From Treponema sp. (GTDB lineage Bacteria; Spirochaetota; Spirochaetia; Treponematales; Treponemataceae): DNA of 54,265 bases. Of this stretch, positions 17,511-24,915 are shown piece after piece (the stretch's first letter is position 1; each line of letters begins with the position of its first letter). The stretch covers positions 1-54,265 of the forward strand of contig JAFYWB010000050.1 in NCBI GenBank assembly GCA_017549025.1, read 5' to 3'. The notes under the pieces are model-generated. The model saw only the letters and a program-made list of their open reading frames with translations, made no database searches and was not told the DNA's origin. The position numbers were made by a program, and so were the translations under genes.

Positions 17511-17566
17511 GCTGGAATTGCTAGAAACTTGCAAAAAAACTCTATAATAAAGGTGGAGGAAAAATT

Positions 17567-18433
17567 ATGGCAGAAAACACACAAATAAAAATTTTTGAAG
17601 AAAAAAGAGTTCGCACTATTTGGGATGCAGAACAAGAAGAATGGTATTTTTCGGTGGTGGATGTTGTAGCTGTTTTGACGGAAAGTATAAATCCAAACAA
17701 TTACTGGAAAGTTCTCAAAAACCGACTGAAAAAAGAAGGAAGTCAGTTGGTTACAATCTGTAACCAACTGAAAATGCCATCATCAGACGGAAAAATGTAC
17801 AAAACCGATTGTATGAATACCGAACAACTTTTCCGCCTTATTCAATCAATTCCTTCTCCAAAAGCTGAACCTTTTAAATTGTGGATGGCACAAGTTGGAA
17901 AAGAACGTCTTGATGAAATGCAAGATCCAGAACTTACAATAAATCGAGCAATGCAAGAATATAAAAATCTTGGATATTCTGACAATTGGATAAATCAACG
18001 ATTAAAAAGTATTGAAATTAGAAAAGAACTAACTGACGAATGGAAAAAACACGGATTAAAAGAAGGTATTCAATTTGCCACTCTTACAGACATAATCTAC
18101 AAAACTTGGGCAGGAAAAACTTCTAAAGAATACAAAGAATTCAAAGGCTTAAAAAAAGAAAACTTACGAGATAATATGACGAACAAAGAACTCGTTTTGA
18201 ATATGCTTGCAGAACTTTCTACAAAAGAAATTTCAGAAAACTCAAGCCCCCAAGACTTTTCTGACCACATACAAAATGCTGTAGATGGGGCAACAATCGC
18301 CAAAAATGCCAGATTGGAACTTGAACAAAAAACTGGAAAATCTGTAATTACGCCTCTAAATGCAAGAGAAGGAATAGGACAGAATATAGATCCAAAAGCT
18401 TCTGTGTTATTAGAAAATGAAGAAGAGATGTAA
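17567..18433 (+). CDS. Bro-N domain (phage antirepressor-like) protein
   Basis: A 288-residue protein with an N-terminal Bro-N DNA-binding domain (IRTIWD-like opening VRTIWDAEQEEWYFSVVDVV, then NYWKVLKNRLKKEG) and a C-terminal part ending SVITPLNAREGIG, typical of chromosomal BRO-family/DinD-like proteins. Such proteins occur in phages and as orphans; the function here is unknown. The start follows GGAGGAAAAATT. It is AT-rich and flanked by two copies of the local repeat, so it behaves like a transferable single-gene unit. Confidence 0.8.
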   Translation: MAENTQIKIFEEKRVRTIWDAEQEEWYFSVVDVVAVLTESINPNNYWKVLKNRLKKEGSQLVTICNQLKMPSSDGKMYKTDCMNTEQLFRLIQSIPSPKAEPFKLWMAQVGKERLDEMQDPELTINRAMQEYKNLGYSDNWINQRLKSIEIRKELTDEWKKHGLKEGIQFATLTDIIYKTWAGKTSKEYKEFKGLKKENLRDNMTNKELVLNMLAELSTKEISENSSPQDFSDHIQNAVDGATIAKNARLELEQKTGKSVITPLNAREGIGQNIDPKASVLLENEEEM

Positions 18434-18472
18434 TTATATCTAACAGAAAATTTCTAAAATTATCAAAGGACA

Positions 18473-18563
18473 AAAACTGTGGTTTGAGCAAAACCGCTTG
18501 TTCCCAAATCAGATTTTGCGTATTCGCAGCGTAGCTTCTAGCGGCAAAATCCAATCCGTGTGG
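18473..18563. repeat. Intergenic repeat, copy 2
   Basis: A stretch of about 85 bases nearly identical to copy 3 from TTGAGCAAA onward, including GCGTATTCGCAGCGTAGCTT. GATTTTGC (18512-18519) and GCAAAATC (18544-18551) form a perfect inverted repeat around a 24-base loop. It lies between the Bro-N and DUF4268 genes. Confidence 0.8.
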
Positions 18564-18585
18564 AAAAAATTAGGAGGAATAAATT

Positions 18586-19514
18586 ATGAGTATATCACTA
18601 GGAAAACTAAAAGAAGTAAATATTAGAGATGTTTGGCAGCATGAACAATATGATTTTTCAAAATGGCTTTCTTTGCCAGAAAATATTCAGGAACTTAGCG
18701 ATACGATTGGGCTTTCACTAACTGATGTTGAAACAGAGAAATTTGTTGGTGGTTATAGATGTGATATTATTTGTAAAGATGAAATTACAGGTAAAAATGT
18801 TTTGATTGAAAATCAACTTGAACCATCTAATCATGACCATTTAGGTAAAATAATAACTTATGCATCAGGACTTGATGCCGCTGTTGTTGTATGGATAGTC
18901 CAAGAAGCAAGAGAAGAACATGCAAGTGCTATAGAATGGTTAAATAAACATACTGGTGATGACCTTGCTTTTTTCTTAATAGAAATTCATGCATTTTCAA
19001 TAGGAGATTCAAAACCTGCTCCCCAATTTAGAATTATTCAGCAACCAAACGAATTTGCGAAAATGGTTAAAGAAATATCAAAAAACACGGACTTAAATGA
19101 ATCTCAAACATATAGACTAGAATTTTGGAATATGTTTAACAATGTAATTGATGAAAGGGATAAACCTTTAACAAACACAAACCATCTACAGATCATTGGT
19201 ATACAGTTGCTATAGGTTCTTCTAAATGTCATATTAGCATTGACCTTGTGAATAAAGAAAATAGAATTCGTATTAGTCTTTGGATTCCAAATAACAAAGA
19301 GTTGTTTGATAAATTATCAATAGAAAAAGAGAATATTGAAGAAGAAGCAAACTTTCAATTTGAATGGGATAGATTAGATGGGAAAAAGGCTTCTCTAATT
19401 TATACCTATATCAAAGGGTTGGATTTTGAGAATCAAGGGAATTATAAAGATTTAATGAATCAAATAATCGATTATGTAATTCTTTTCAAAAAAGCCTTTA
19501 AGAAATATATATAA
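18586..19514 (+). pseudogene. DUF4268 domain protein gene, frameshifted
   Basis: The first frame (18586 to about 19170) encodes a PD-(D/E)XK-like N-terminal part (GGYRCDIICKDEITGKNVLI then ENQLEPSNHDHLGKIITY). The second frame, from about 19173 to 19514, encodes the DUF4268 continuation (STDHWYTVAIGSSKCHISI, later FEWDRLDGKKASLIY). Joining them needs a single-base shift near 19170, consistent with one deleted base. Together they give about 308 residues, a normal length. No slippery heptamer fits, so a mutation or sequencing error is more likely than programmed frameshifting. Family members are often near restriction systems, as here. Confidence 0.75.
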
Positions 19515-19542
19515 AAAAATTAATCTGGTGAGGGAGGATTCA

Positions 19543-20367
19543 ATGGCAAAGATCAATGTAAAAGACACAGAAATTACAGTAATTTCAATTGATGAAAGAG
19601 ATTATATTTCTTTGACTGATATGGTTAGAAATATTGAAAACGGTTCTGCTTTAATTGAAAAATGGTTAAGAAATAAAAATACCATTGAATTTTTAGGTAT
19701 TTGGGAAGAAATGTATAATCCTAATTTTAATTCCCCCGAATTCGAGGGAATTAAAAATGAAGCTGGATTAAATAGGTTTATCCTTTCCGTAAAACAATGG
19801 ATAGAAAAAACAAATGCAATTGGAATTATCGCAAAAGCAGGTCGCTACGGAGGAACTTATGCTCACAAAGATTTGGCTTTTGAATTTGCTTCATGGGTTT
19901 CTCCGCAATTTAAATTATATTTATTGCGTGAATTCCAACGCTTAAAAGAAGAAGAACAAAAACTCCTTGGTTGGTCAGCAAAAAGGGAACTTGCAAAAAT
20001 CAACTATCGTATTCATACCGACGCAATCAAACAAAACTTGATTCCCCAAGAATTGACTCCAGCACAAAAATCATTCGTCTACGCAGACGAGGCTGACATG
20101 TTAAACGTGGCGATGTTTGGAAAAACTGCTAGAGAATGGCGAGAAGAAAATCCTGACTTAAAAGGAAATATCAGAGATTACGCAACAATAAATCAGTTGA
20201 TTTGCCTTAGCAATATGGAAAACTTAAATTCAGTTTTCATCAACGAAGGACTTGCTCAATCAGAACGATTAGAAAAATTGAATAAAATAGCTATTCAGCA
20301 AATGAAAGTGTTAGAAAATGTGGATGATAGAAAACTTCTAAAATTACCATACAGCGAAAACCGTTAG
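19543..20367 (+). CDS. KilA-N domain protein
   Basis: A 274-residue protein with a KilA-N DNA-binding domain (DYISLTDMVRNIENGSALIE then WLRNKNTIEFLGIWE, and GRYGGTYAHKDLAFEFASWV) followed by the common bacterial extension LPQ-type segment PQELTPAQKSFVYADEADML. The start is ATG 19543, five bases after GGGAGG; GTG at 19528 is in frame but would hide the Shine-Dalgarno. The last codons (SENR-stop) are supplied by the local repeat. Such proteins are common in phages and mobile islands; no phage structural gene is present. Confidence 0.82.
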   Translation: MAKINVKDTEITVISIDERDYISLTDMVRNIENGSALIEKWLRNKNTIEFLGIWEEMYNPNFNSPEFEGIKNEAGLNRFILSVKQWIEKTNAIGIIAKAGRYGGTYAHKDLAFEFASWVSPQFKLYLLREFQRLKEEEQKLLGWSAKRELAKINYRIHTDAIKQNLIPQELTPAQKSFVYADEADMLNVAMFGKTAREWREENPDLKGNIRDYATINQLICLSNMENLNSVFINEGLAQSERLEKLNKIAIQQMKVLENVDDRKLLKLPYSENR

Positions 20368-20450
20368 CCTTGAGCAAATCCGCGTGTTCCCAATCAGATT
20401 TTGCGTATTCGCAGCGTAGCTTCTAGCGGCAAAATCCAATCCTCGTGGCA
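20353..20450. repeat. Intergenic repeat, copy 3
   Basis: Starts AGCGAAAACCGTTAG like copy 1 and continues as in copy 2. The GATTTTGC / GCAAAATC inverted repeat is at 20397-20404 and 20429-20436, flanked by CCCAATC and CCAATCC. It marks the right edge of the AT-rich accessory region; the next element is a core-like promoter. Confidence 0.8.
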
Positions 20451-20457
20451 ATATCAT

Positions 20458-20486
20458 TTGACGGCAAGCCCAGCTTGTGGTATAGT
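20458..20486 (+). promoter_or_regulatory. Promoter of the candidate small RNA
   Basis: TTGACG (20458-20463), 17 bases, TATAGT (20481-20486), pointing into the structured region at 20492. Confidence 0.65.
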
Positions 20487-20491
20487 AAAAA

Positions 20492-20578
20492 GCGGAAATG
20501 CCCAAGCTCATTTGGTCGTCTCCACAAGTGGTTATGAGCCGCCGTAGAGTCTGCAAACTTGGGCGGCTTTATTTTTTA
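20492..20578 (+). ncRNA. Candidate small structured RNA or leader element upstream of lysS
   Basis: Starts just after a good promoter and ends at an intrinsic terminator, giving a transcript of about 85 bases. Pairings: GCCCAAG (20500-20506) with CTTGGGC (20558-20564), CTCAT (20507-20511) with ATGAG (20534-20538), and CCAC (20522-20525) with GTGG (20528-20531). The terminator stem GCCGCC (20538-20543) / GGCGGC (20562-20567) plus T-run competes with the first stem. It does not match SRP RNA, 6S, tmRNA or a riboswitch class I know. lysS has its own promoter downstream, so it may be a free RNA. Confidence 0.55.
20538..20577 (+). terminator. Intrinsic terminator of the candidate small RNA
   Basis: GCCGCC / GGCGGC stem followed by TTTATTTTTT. 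Its 3' arm shares bases with the outer stem of the RNA. Confidence 0.7.
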
Positions 20579-20618
20579 CTCTTTATCTTTACCCTTTACG
20601 TAAGCTGCTCTCCGCCTA

Positions 20619-20647
20619 TTTCCAAAAGATTCTCTTTCCTATATAAT
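20619..20647 (+). promoter_or_regulatory. Promoter of lysS
   Basis: TTTCCA (20619-20624), 17 bases, TATAAT (20642-20647). The ATG is at 20656 with no Shine-Dalgarno, so the mRNA is expected to have almost no leader. Confidence 0.5.
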
Positions 20648-20655
20648 ACCATATT

Positions 20656-22272
20656 ATGAGCAATTCCAACCAAAATAATTCCAATCAGCAGGCAAAGTTG
20701 AGCCATTGGGCTGACCAAACCGCAGAAAAAATCATTCGGGAACGTGGAGACCTGGATGTATATACCTGTGCTTCCGGCATTACACCATCAGGTACTGTTC
20801 ACATCGGTAACTTCCGTGAAATTATTTCCGTAGACTTGGTGGTTCGTGCCCTCCGTGATCGAGGCAAGAATGTTCGCTTTATCTATTCTTGGGACGACTA
20901 CGATGTATTCCGCAAGGTTCCCCTGAACATGCCTAAATCCGAAGAGTTGGCCAAATGCCTGAGATTCCCCATTACCATGGTGCCCGACCCTTTTGACCGG
21001 GATTCTTCCTATGCTCGCCACCACGAGGTTGATGTGGAATCTACCCTTCCCGTTGTTGGTATCAATCCTGAATTTTTGTATCAGGCAGAGCGCTATCGTT
21101 CCCACATGTACGACGAGGGAATGAAGATTGCCCTGCAGAATCGCAATAAAATCAAGGACTGCTTGAACCGCTACCGAGATGACGCCCATAAAATCCCCGC
21201 TGAGGAAGAATATTGGCCAGCCGCCATCTTCTGCGAAAAATGTAACCGTGACACCACCGTTATCGATGGATACGATGGAGAATACGGCCTTACCTACCAC
21301 TGCACTGAATGTGGCCACTCAGAAACAGCCGATATCCGCACAGCTTCTGGCGTAAAGCTAGGTTGGCGAGTAGACTGGCCCATGCGCTGGCAGTTTGAAA
21401 AGACCGTATTTGAACCAGCTGGAAAAGACCACCACAGTCAGGGTGGCTCCTTTGACACCGCTCGCTTGGTGGCAGAAGAAATCTACAACTGGCCAGCTCC
21501 CGTTACCTTCCGCTATGACTTTATCGGAATCAAGGGAACTCCCGGAAAGATGTCTTCCTCCAAGGGACAGGTTATTGCACTGCCAGACGTTCTGCGAGTA
21601 TATCCACCAGAAATCGTTCGCTATATGTTTGCAGGAACCCGCCCCAACACCGAATTCTCCATCAGCTTTGACTTGGACGTATTGAAAACCTACGAGGACT
21701 ACGACAAAACCGAGCGAATTGCTTGGGGCGTAGAAAAGGCTAAGAATGATGATGTGTATACCAAGGAGCGCCGCATTTACGAGCTGTCTCAGGTAAACGG
21801 TATGCCTGAGGTAATGCCCTACCAGATGCCCTTGCGCCACCTGTGTAACCTGCTCCAGACCAATTCCGGCAATATTGACGCTGTTATTGCCAGCCTGCCA
21901 GACGTAAAGCCTGAACAGCTGGAGGGACTGAAAACACGTTGTCGTTGTGCTTGGTACTGGATTACCGAGTGCGCCCCAGAGGACTTCCGCTTTGCACTAA
22001 AAACTGTAGGCTCCAAGGTTGAACTGAACGACACAGAGCTGGCTGCTATCAAAAAGATTTATCAGGATGTGTTGCCTATTATGGATACTTTGGAAGAAAA
22101 GCCCTTGTCCGAGGCTGTCTACGACGTAGCCCATCAGTGTGGCTTGGAGCCCAAGGCCCTCTTTACCGCTGTGTATCAGGTGCTCATCGGAAAGAACGCA
22201 GGCCCCCGTCTTGCTAGCTTTATGAAGATTATTGGTCGAAGCCGCTTGGAAGAGCTGCTGGGTCAATACTAA
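20656..22272 (+). CDS. lysS: Lysyl-tRNA synthetase, class I
   Basis: Charges tRNA-Lys. The 538 residues form the archaeal-type class I enzyme known from spirochaetes and archaea rather than the usual bacterial class II form. The class I HIGH motif is HIGN (residues 49-52, in SGTVHIGNFRE), and the KMSKS motif is KMSSS (298-302). A Cys4 segment (CEKC...CTEC, about residues 193-217) could bind zinc. The C-terminal helical domain is complete. No Shine-Dalgarno precedes the ATG; the -10 box is eight bases upstream. A GTCCCAGG / CCTGGGAC hairpin follows the stop. Confidence 0.95.
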   Translation: MSNSNQNNSNQQAKLSHWADQTAEKIIRERGDLDVYTCASGITPSGTVHIGNFREIISVDLVVRALRDRGKNVRFIYSWDDYDVFRKVPLNMPKSEELAKCLRFPITMVPDPFDRDSSYARHHEVDVESTLPVVGINPEFLYQAERYRSHMYDEGMKIALQNRNKIKDCLNRYRDDAHKIPAEEEYWPAAIFCEKCNRDTTVIDGYDGEYGLTYHCTECGHSETADIRTASGVKLGWRVDWPMRWQFEKTVFEPAGKDHHSQGGSFDTARLVAEEIYNWPAPVTFRYDFIGIKGTPGKMSSSKGQVIALPDVLRVYPPEIVRYMFAGTRPNTEFSISFDLDVLKTYEDYDKTERIAWGVEKAKNDDVYTKERRIYELSQVNGMPEVMPYQMPLRHLCNLLQTNSGNIDAVIASLPDVKPEQLEGLKTRCRCAWYWITECAPEDFRFALKTVGSKVELNDTELAAIKKIYQDVLPIMDTLEEKPLSEAVYDVAHQCGLEPKALFTAVYQVLIGKNAGPRLASFMKIIGRSRLEELLGQY

Positions 22273-22286
22273 ACTTATCCTGTAAG

Positions 22287-22322
22287 TGGTCCCAGGCTGA
22301 GAATAGTTCTCTCCCTGGGACT
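22287..22322 (+). terminator. Possible terminator after lysS
   Basis: GTCCCAGG pairs with CCTGGGAC across an 18-base loop; the downstream tail TTATTGATTT is only moderately T-rich, so termination may be partial. Confidence 0.45.
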
Positions 22323-22330
22323 TATTGATT

Positions 22331-22336
22331 TATACT
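22331..22336 (+). promoter_or_regulatory. -10 element six bases before a membrane-protein ATG
   Basis: TATACT at 22331-22336, ATG at 22343. No convincing -35 box is seen, and no Shine-Dalgarno lies between. Confidence 0.35.
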
Positions 22337-22342
22337 TGAATT

Positions 22343-23128
22343 ATGATTGGATTTTTTATAAAGAAAAATTTCTTTGATGGCTGGGACCACGTTTTATCCT
22401 TGGTGTTTCCCAATCTGCTGATGTTCGCATGGGTTATTGGAGGCTATTTTTTAGCAGATGTGGCCTTGAATCTTTCCCTGTTGGTATCAATTTTGGTGCT
22501 AGGAATCTTTTGGTGCGGTACCTTTGTGGCAATCTTTGCCTTTGGTTCCTGCGCAGCGGAAATTGCCAACTTCAAGTCCGTTTCTTTTAAAGATTGGCTT
22601 AAAAATTTCCCCCTCGTTTGGAAGGATGGCCTTATTTTCGGTCTCATTACTGGAGTTCTTGCCACTTTGGGTGCCATCACCATTCCCTTCTATCTGCAAA
22701 TGGAAGGCATGGTAGGACTTTTCCTTGCAGCCTTGGTATTTTGGTTTCTCTTTGTTTGTGTCCTGTCCTTTCAGTGGGTCTTGCCCATTCGTTCTCTCAT
22801 GAACAATGACTTGAAAAAATGCATCAAAAAATCATTTATCATTTTTTTTGACAACCCATTTTTTTCTCTGTTCATGTTCTTGTACACAATCTTCCTGGTG
22901 GTGCTGTCTGTGGCGCTCTTTATGATTGCTCCCAGCTTTTGCGGCATTGTTTTAGCCCACACCAACGGACTGCGACTACGGCTGTACAAATACGACTGGC
23001 TGGAATCCCATCCTGACGCAAGCCCTGCAGAAAAAAAGCACATTCCTTGGAAGGAGCTAGTGGCAGAGGACCGAGAAAATATTGGTCCCCGCACCTTGAA
23101 AAACTTTATCTTTCCGTGGAAGGAATAA
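22343..23128 (+). CDS. Conserved-looking integral membrane protein of unknown function
   Basis: A 261-residue protein with about six hydrophobic segments: MLFAWVIGGYFLA-type region near 25-45, 45-70, 100-120, 125-150, 175-200, and a last one near 205. The C-terminus is soluble and charged (LYKYDWLESHPDASPAEKKH). I do not recognise a named family, although the general plan resembles DUF624-type proteins. The ATG lacks a Shine-Dalgarno and has a -10 box six bases upstream, as in lysS just before it. Read-through from lysS is also possible. Confidence 0.7.
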   Translation: MIGFFIKKNFFDGWDHVLSLVFPNLLMFAWVIGGYFLADVALNLSLLVSILVLGIFWCGTFVAIFAFGSCAAEIANFKSVSFKDWLKNFPLVWKDGLIFGLITGVLATLGAITIPFYLQMEGMVGLFLAALVFWFLFVCVLSFQWVLPIRSLMNNDLKKCIKKSFIIFFDNPFFSLFMFLYTIFLVVLSVALFMIAPSFCGIVLAHTNGLRLRLYKYDWLESHPDASPAEKKHIPWKELVAEDRENIGPRTLKNFIFPWKE

Positions 23129-23145
23129 CGAAGAAAAGATAAAAA

Positions 23146-23188
23146 AAGTGTACCTCCAAAAATTGTCTCCAACTTTTGGGGTACACTT
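23146..23188. terminator. Terminator after the membrane-protein gene
   Basis: AAGTGTACCTCCAAAA pairs with TTTTGGGGTACACTT with one internal mismatch. An A-run lies before it and a T-containing tail after it, so it may serve both strands. Confidence 0.7.
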
Positions 23189-23227
23189 CATTTGACCATC
23201 CTATTTTTTATTCTAAAACTGTAGCAG

Positions 23228-23249
23228 GGCTGAGAATAACCTCTCAGCC
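23228..23249 (-). terminator. Hairpin at the 3' end of malQ
   Basis: GGCTGAGA / TCTCAGCC, a perfect 8-bp stem seven bases beyond the malQ stop. The minus-strand tail is not T-rich, so it may stabilise the 3' end rather than terminate on its own. Confidence 0.45.
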
Positions 23250-23255
23250 TAAAAA

Positions 23256-24845
23256 TTATTCTTCTGGATTTTCAGCAAAGGCTTCTACGTTGCGGCCGTA
23301 AAGCAGGCTTAATTGCTTGAGCCACTGGCTTACCTCCTGTCTTATCATGTTTTCAGTCATTCGCCAAATCCAGTTTTTGCCGTCGGAGGTAGAAGGCATG
23401 TTCATGCGCGCCTCACTTCCCAAGCCATAAATATCCTGCAGAGGAATAACGGCAAATTTTGCAGTAGAGGAAATTGCCAGCTGCACGAGGCGGCGGTATA
23501 AATCCTTTTTGTTGCACGTATTACCAGGCCCATCAAGATACTGTCCAATCAAATCCAATTCCTCTGGAGCCGCTTTAGAAAGCCAGCCTGCCATGGTGTC
23601 GTTGTCGTGGGTACCGGTGTACACCACACAGTTGGGGCTGTACATGTGGGGCAAGAAAGCATTGACACAGCCACTGCCCCCCGCCTCCTTCAGGTCAAAG
23701 GCAAATTGCAAAACCTTCATTCCTGGCAGGTTAAAATCATCCCGCAATTTGCGAACCTCGTCGGTGATAACTCCAAGGTCTTCTGCAATAATAGGAATAT
23801 CTCCCAAGGTATCCTGAATTGCTTGGAACAGCTTGTGGTCGGGGCCTGGAAGCCACTGGCCATGCTCCGCTGTCTTTTCTCCGGCGGGAACAGCCCAGTA
23901 AGCCTCAAAGCCACGGAAATGGTCAATGCGGATATAATCCACCAGCTCCAAGGTGGCCTTAATGCGAGTAATCCACCAGTCGTAGCCTTGTGCCGCCATG
24001 GCATCCCAATCATACAAGGGATTTCCCCACAGCTGACCAGTGGCACTAAAGTAATCTGGCGGCACACCAGCAACAGCTTTTGCTCGGCCGTTTTCATCTA
24101 GCTGGAACAATGCTTGGTTTGCCCAAACATCGGCTGAATCTGCTGCAACAAAAATAGGAATGTCACCAACGATAGAAATTCCCTTTCCGTTGGCGTAGGA
24201 TTTTAGCTTGTGCCACTGGGTAAAGAAGAAGAACTGGATAACCTTTTGAATTTCCACCTCTTGCCCATGAGTTTTAAGCCATTGAGCAAGGGCTTCCTCT
24301 TGGTGGCAAGCTAGCTCCTTGGGCCAATAAGTACTCCACATGGCACCAGCCACATTTTCTTCCTGAGCCTTCTTGTCGTAAAACTCCTTGATGCTCATAA
24401 AAAGGCTGTAATTTTCAAGCCAGATTCCATGATGCTCTAAAAATTCCTTGTAGCTTTTCTTGTCTTCAGCGGTGGCATGCTGCAAAAAATATTCAGCGGC
24501 ATTCTTCAGCACTGGCATTTTCCACCAAACAACGGAGCCAAAATCCACATTTCCTGTGTTAGAAATATAGTCTGGAGGCAGAATCTCGTTTTTGTCCGCC
24601 CAGCCTCGTTCCACCAAATCCTCTAGGTCAATCATCAAAGGATTGCCAGCAAAGGTAGAAAAGGAAGCATAGGGAGAATCACCGTAGCCAGTGGGGCCCA
24701 AGGGAAGAATTTGCCACAAACTTTGGTGACCTTCTTCCAACCAATCCACAAAATCAAAGGCCCGTTGCCCGATGGTTCCTATACCAGGTGTGCCAGGCAA
24801 TGATGTTGGATGTAATAAAATACCGCTTCGACGCTGTAATTCCAT
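23256..24845 (-). CDS. malQ: 4-alpha-glucanotransferase (amylomaltase, GH77)
   Basis: Transfers alpha-1,4-glucan segments in maltodextrin/glycogen use. It has 529 residues, the usual length. RRSGILLHPTSLPG at the N-terminus is the family opening; catalytic residues appear in YIRIDHFRGFEAYW (nucleophile Asp), IIAEDLGVIT (acid/base Glu) and TGTHDNDT (stabilising Asp). The start follows AGGGGG. A LacI-type palindrome lies between its -10 box and start, so it is probably regulated by sugar. No transporter or regulator for maltose is in the window. Confidence 0.95.
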   Translation of the reverse strand: MELQRRSGILLHPTSLPGTPGIGTIGQRAFDFVDWLEEGHQSLWQILPLGPTGYGDSPYASFSTFAGNPLMIDLEDLVERGWADKNEILPPDYISNTGNVDFGSVVWWKMPVLKNAAEYFLQHATAEDKKSYKEFLEHHGIWLENYSLFMSIKEFYDKKAQEENVAGAMWSTYWPKELACHQEEALAQWLKTHGQEVEIQKVIQFFFFTQWHKLKSYANGKGISIVGDIPIFVAADSADVWANQALFQLDENGRAKAVAGVPPDYFSATGQLWGNPLYDWDAMAAQGYDWWITRIKATLELVDYIRIDHFRGFEAYWAVPAGEKTAEHGQWLPGPDHKLFQAIQDTLGDIPIIAEDLGVITDEVRKLRDDFNLPGMKVLQFAFDLKEAGGSGCVNAFLPHMYSPNCVVYTGTHDNDTMAGWLSKAAPEELDLIGQYLDGPGNTCNKKDLYRRLVQLAISSTAKFAVIPLQDIYGLGSEARMNMPSTSDGKNWIWRMTENMIRQEVSQWLKQLSLLYGRNVEAFAENPEE

Positions 24846-24866
24846 AGGAACCCCCTAAAACTCATT

Positions 24867-24884
24867 AAGTAAACCGATTTACTT
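24867..24884. promoter_or_regulatory. LacI-family-type operator upstream of malQ
   Basis: AAGTAAACCGATTTACTT is an 18-bp palindrome with a central CG, the classic LacI-family layout. It covers the predicted transcription start of malQ, where a bound repressor would block initiation. Confidence 0.65.
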
Positions 24885-24886
24885 AC

Positions 24887-24915
24887 AGTATAGCACAGGA
24901 TTTCCCTCAAGGCAA
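24887..24915 (-). promoter_or_regulatory. Promoter of malQ
   Basis: Minus-strand TTGCCT (24910-24915), 17 bases, TATACT (24887-24892). The -35 box lies inside the 3' end of the histidine kinase gene. Confidence 0.6.

Noticed and set aside
19160-19185. Programmed -1 frameshift in the DUF4268 gene
   Set aside because: No X-XXY-YYZ slippery heptamer in the correct frame and no downstream hairpin; a simple indel is more likely.
17428-20450. Calling the three repeats integron attC sites outright
   Set aside because: Only one GTTRRRY-type core (copy 1) fits, its partner RYYYAAC is missing at the expected place, and no integron integrase is in the window; kept as a hypothesis.
20498-20659. 53-codon ORF across the small RNA, ending over the lysS ATG, with a lipobox-like LYVSC
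   Set aside because: No Shine-Dalgarno, and it translates through an intrinsic terminator T-run; better explained as a structured RNA followed by a promoter.
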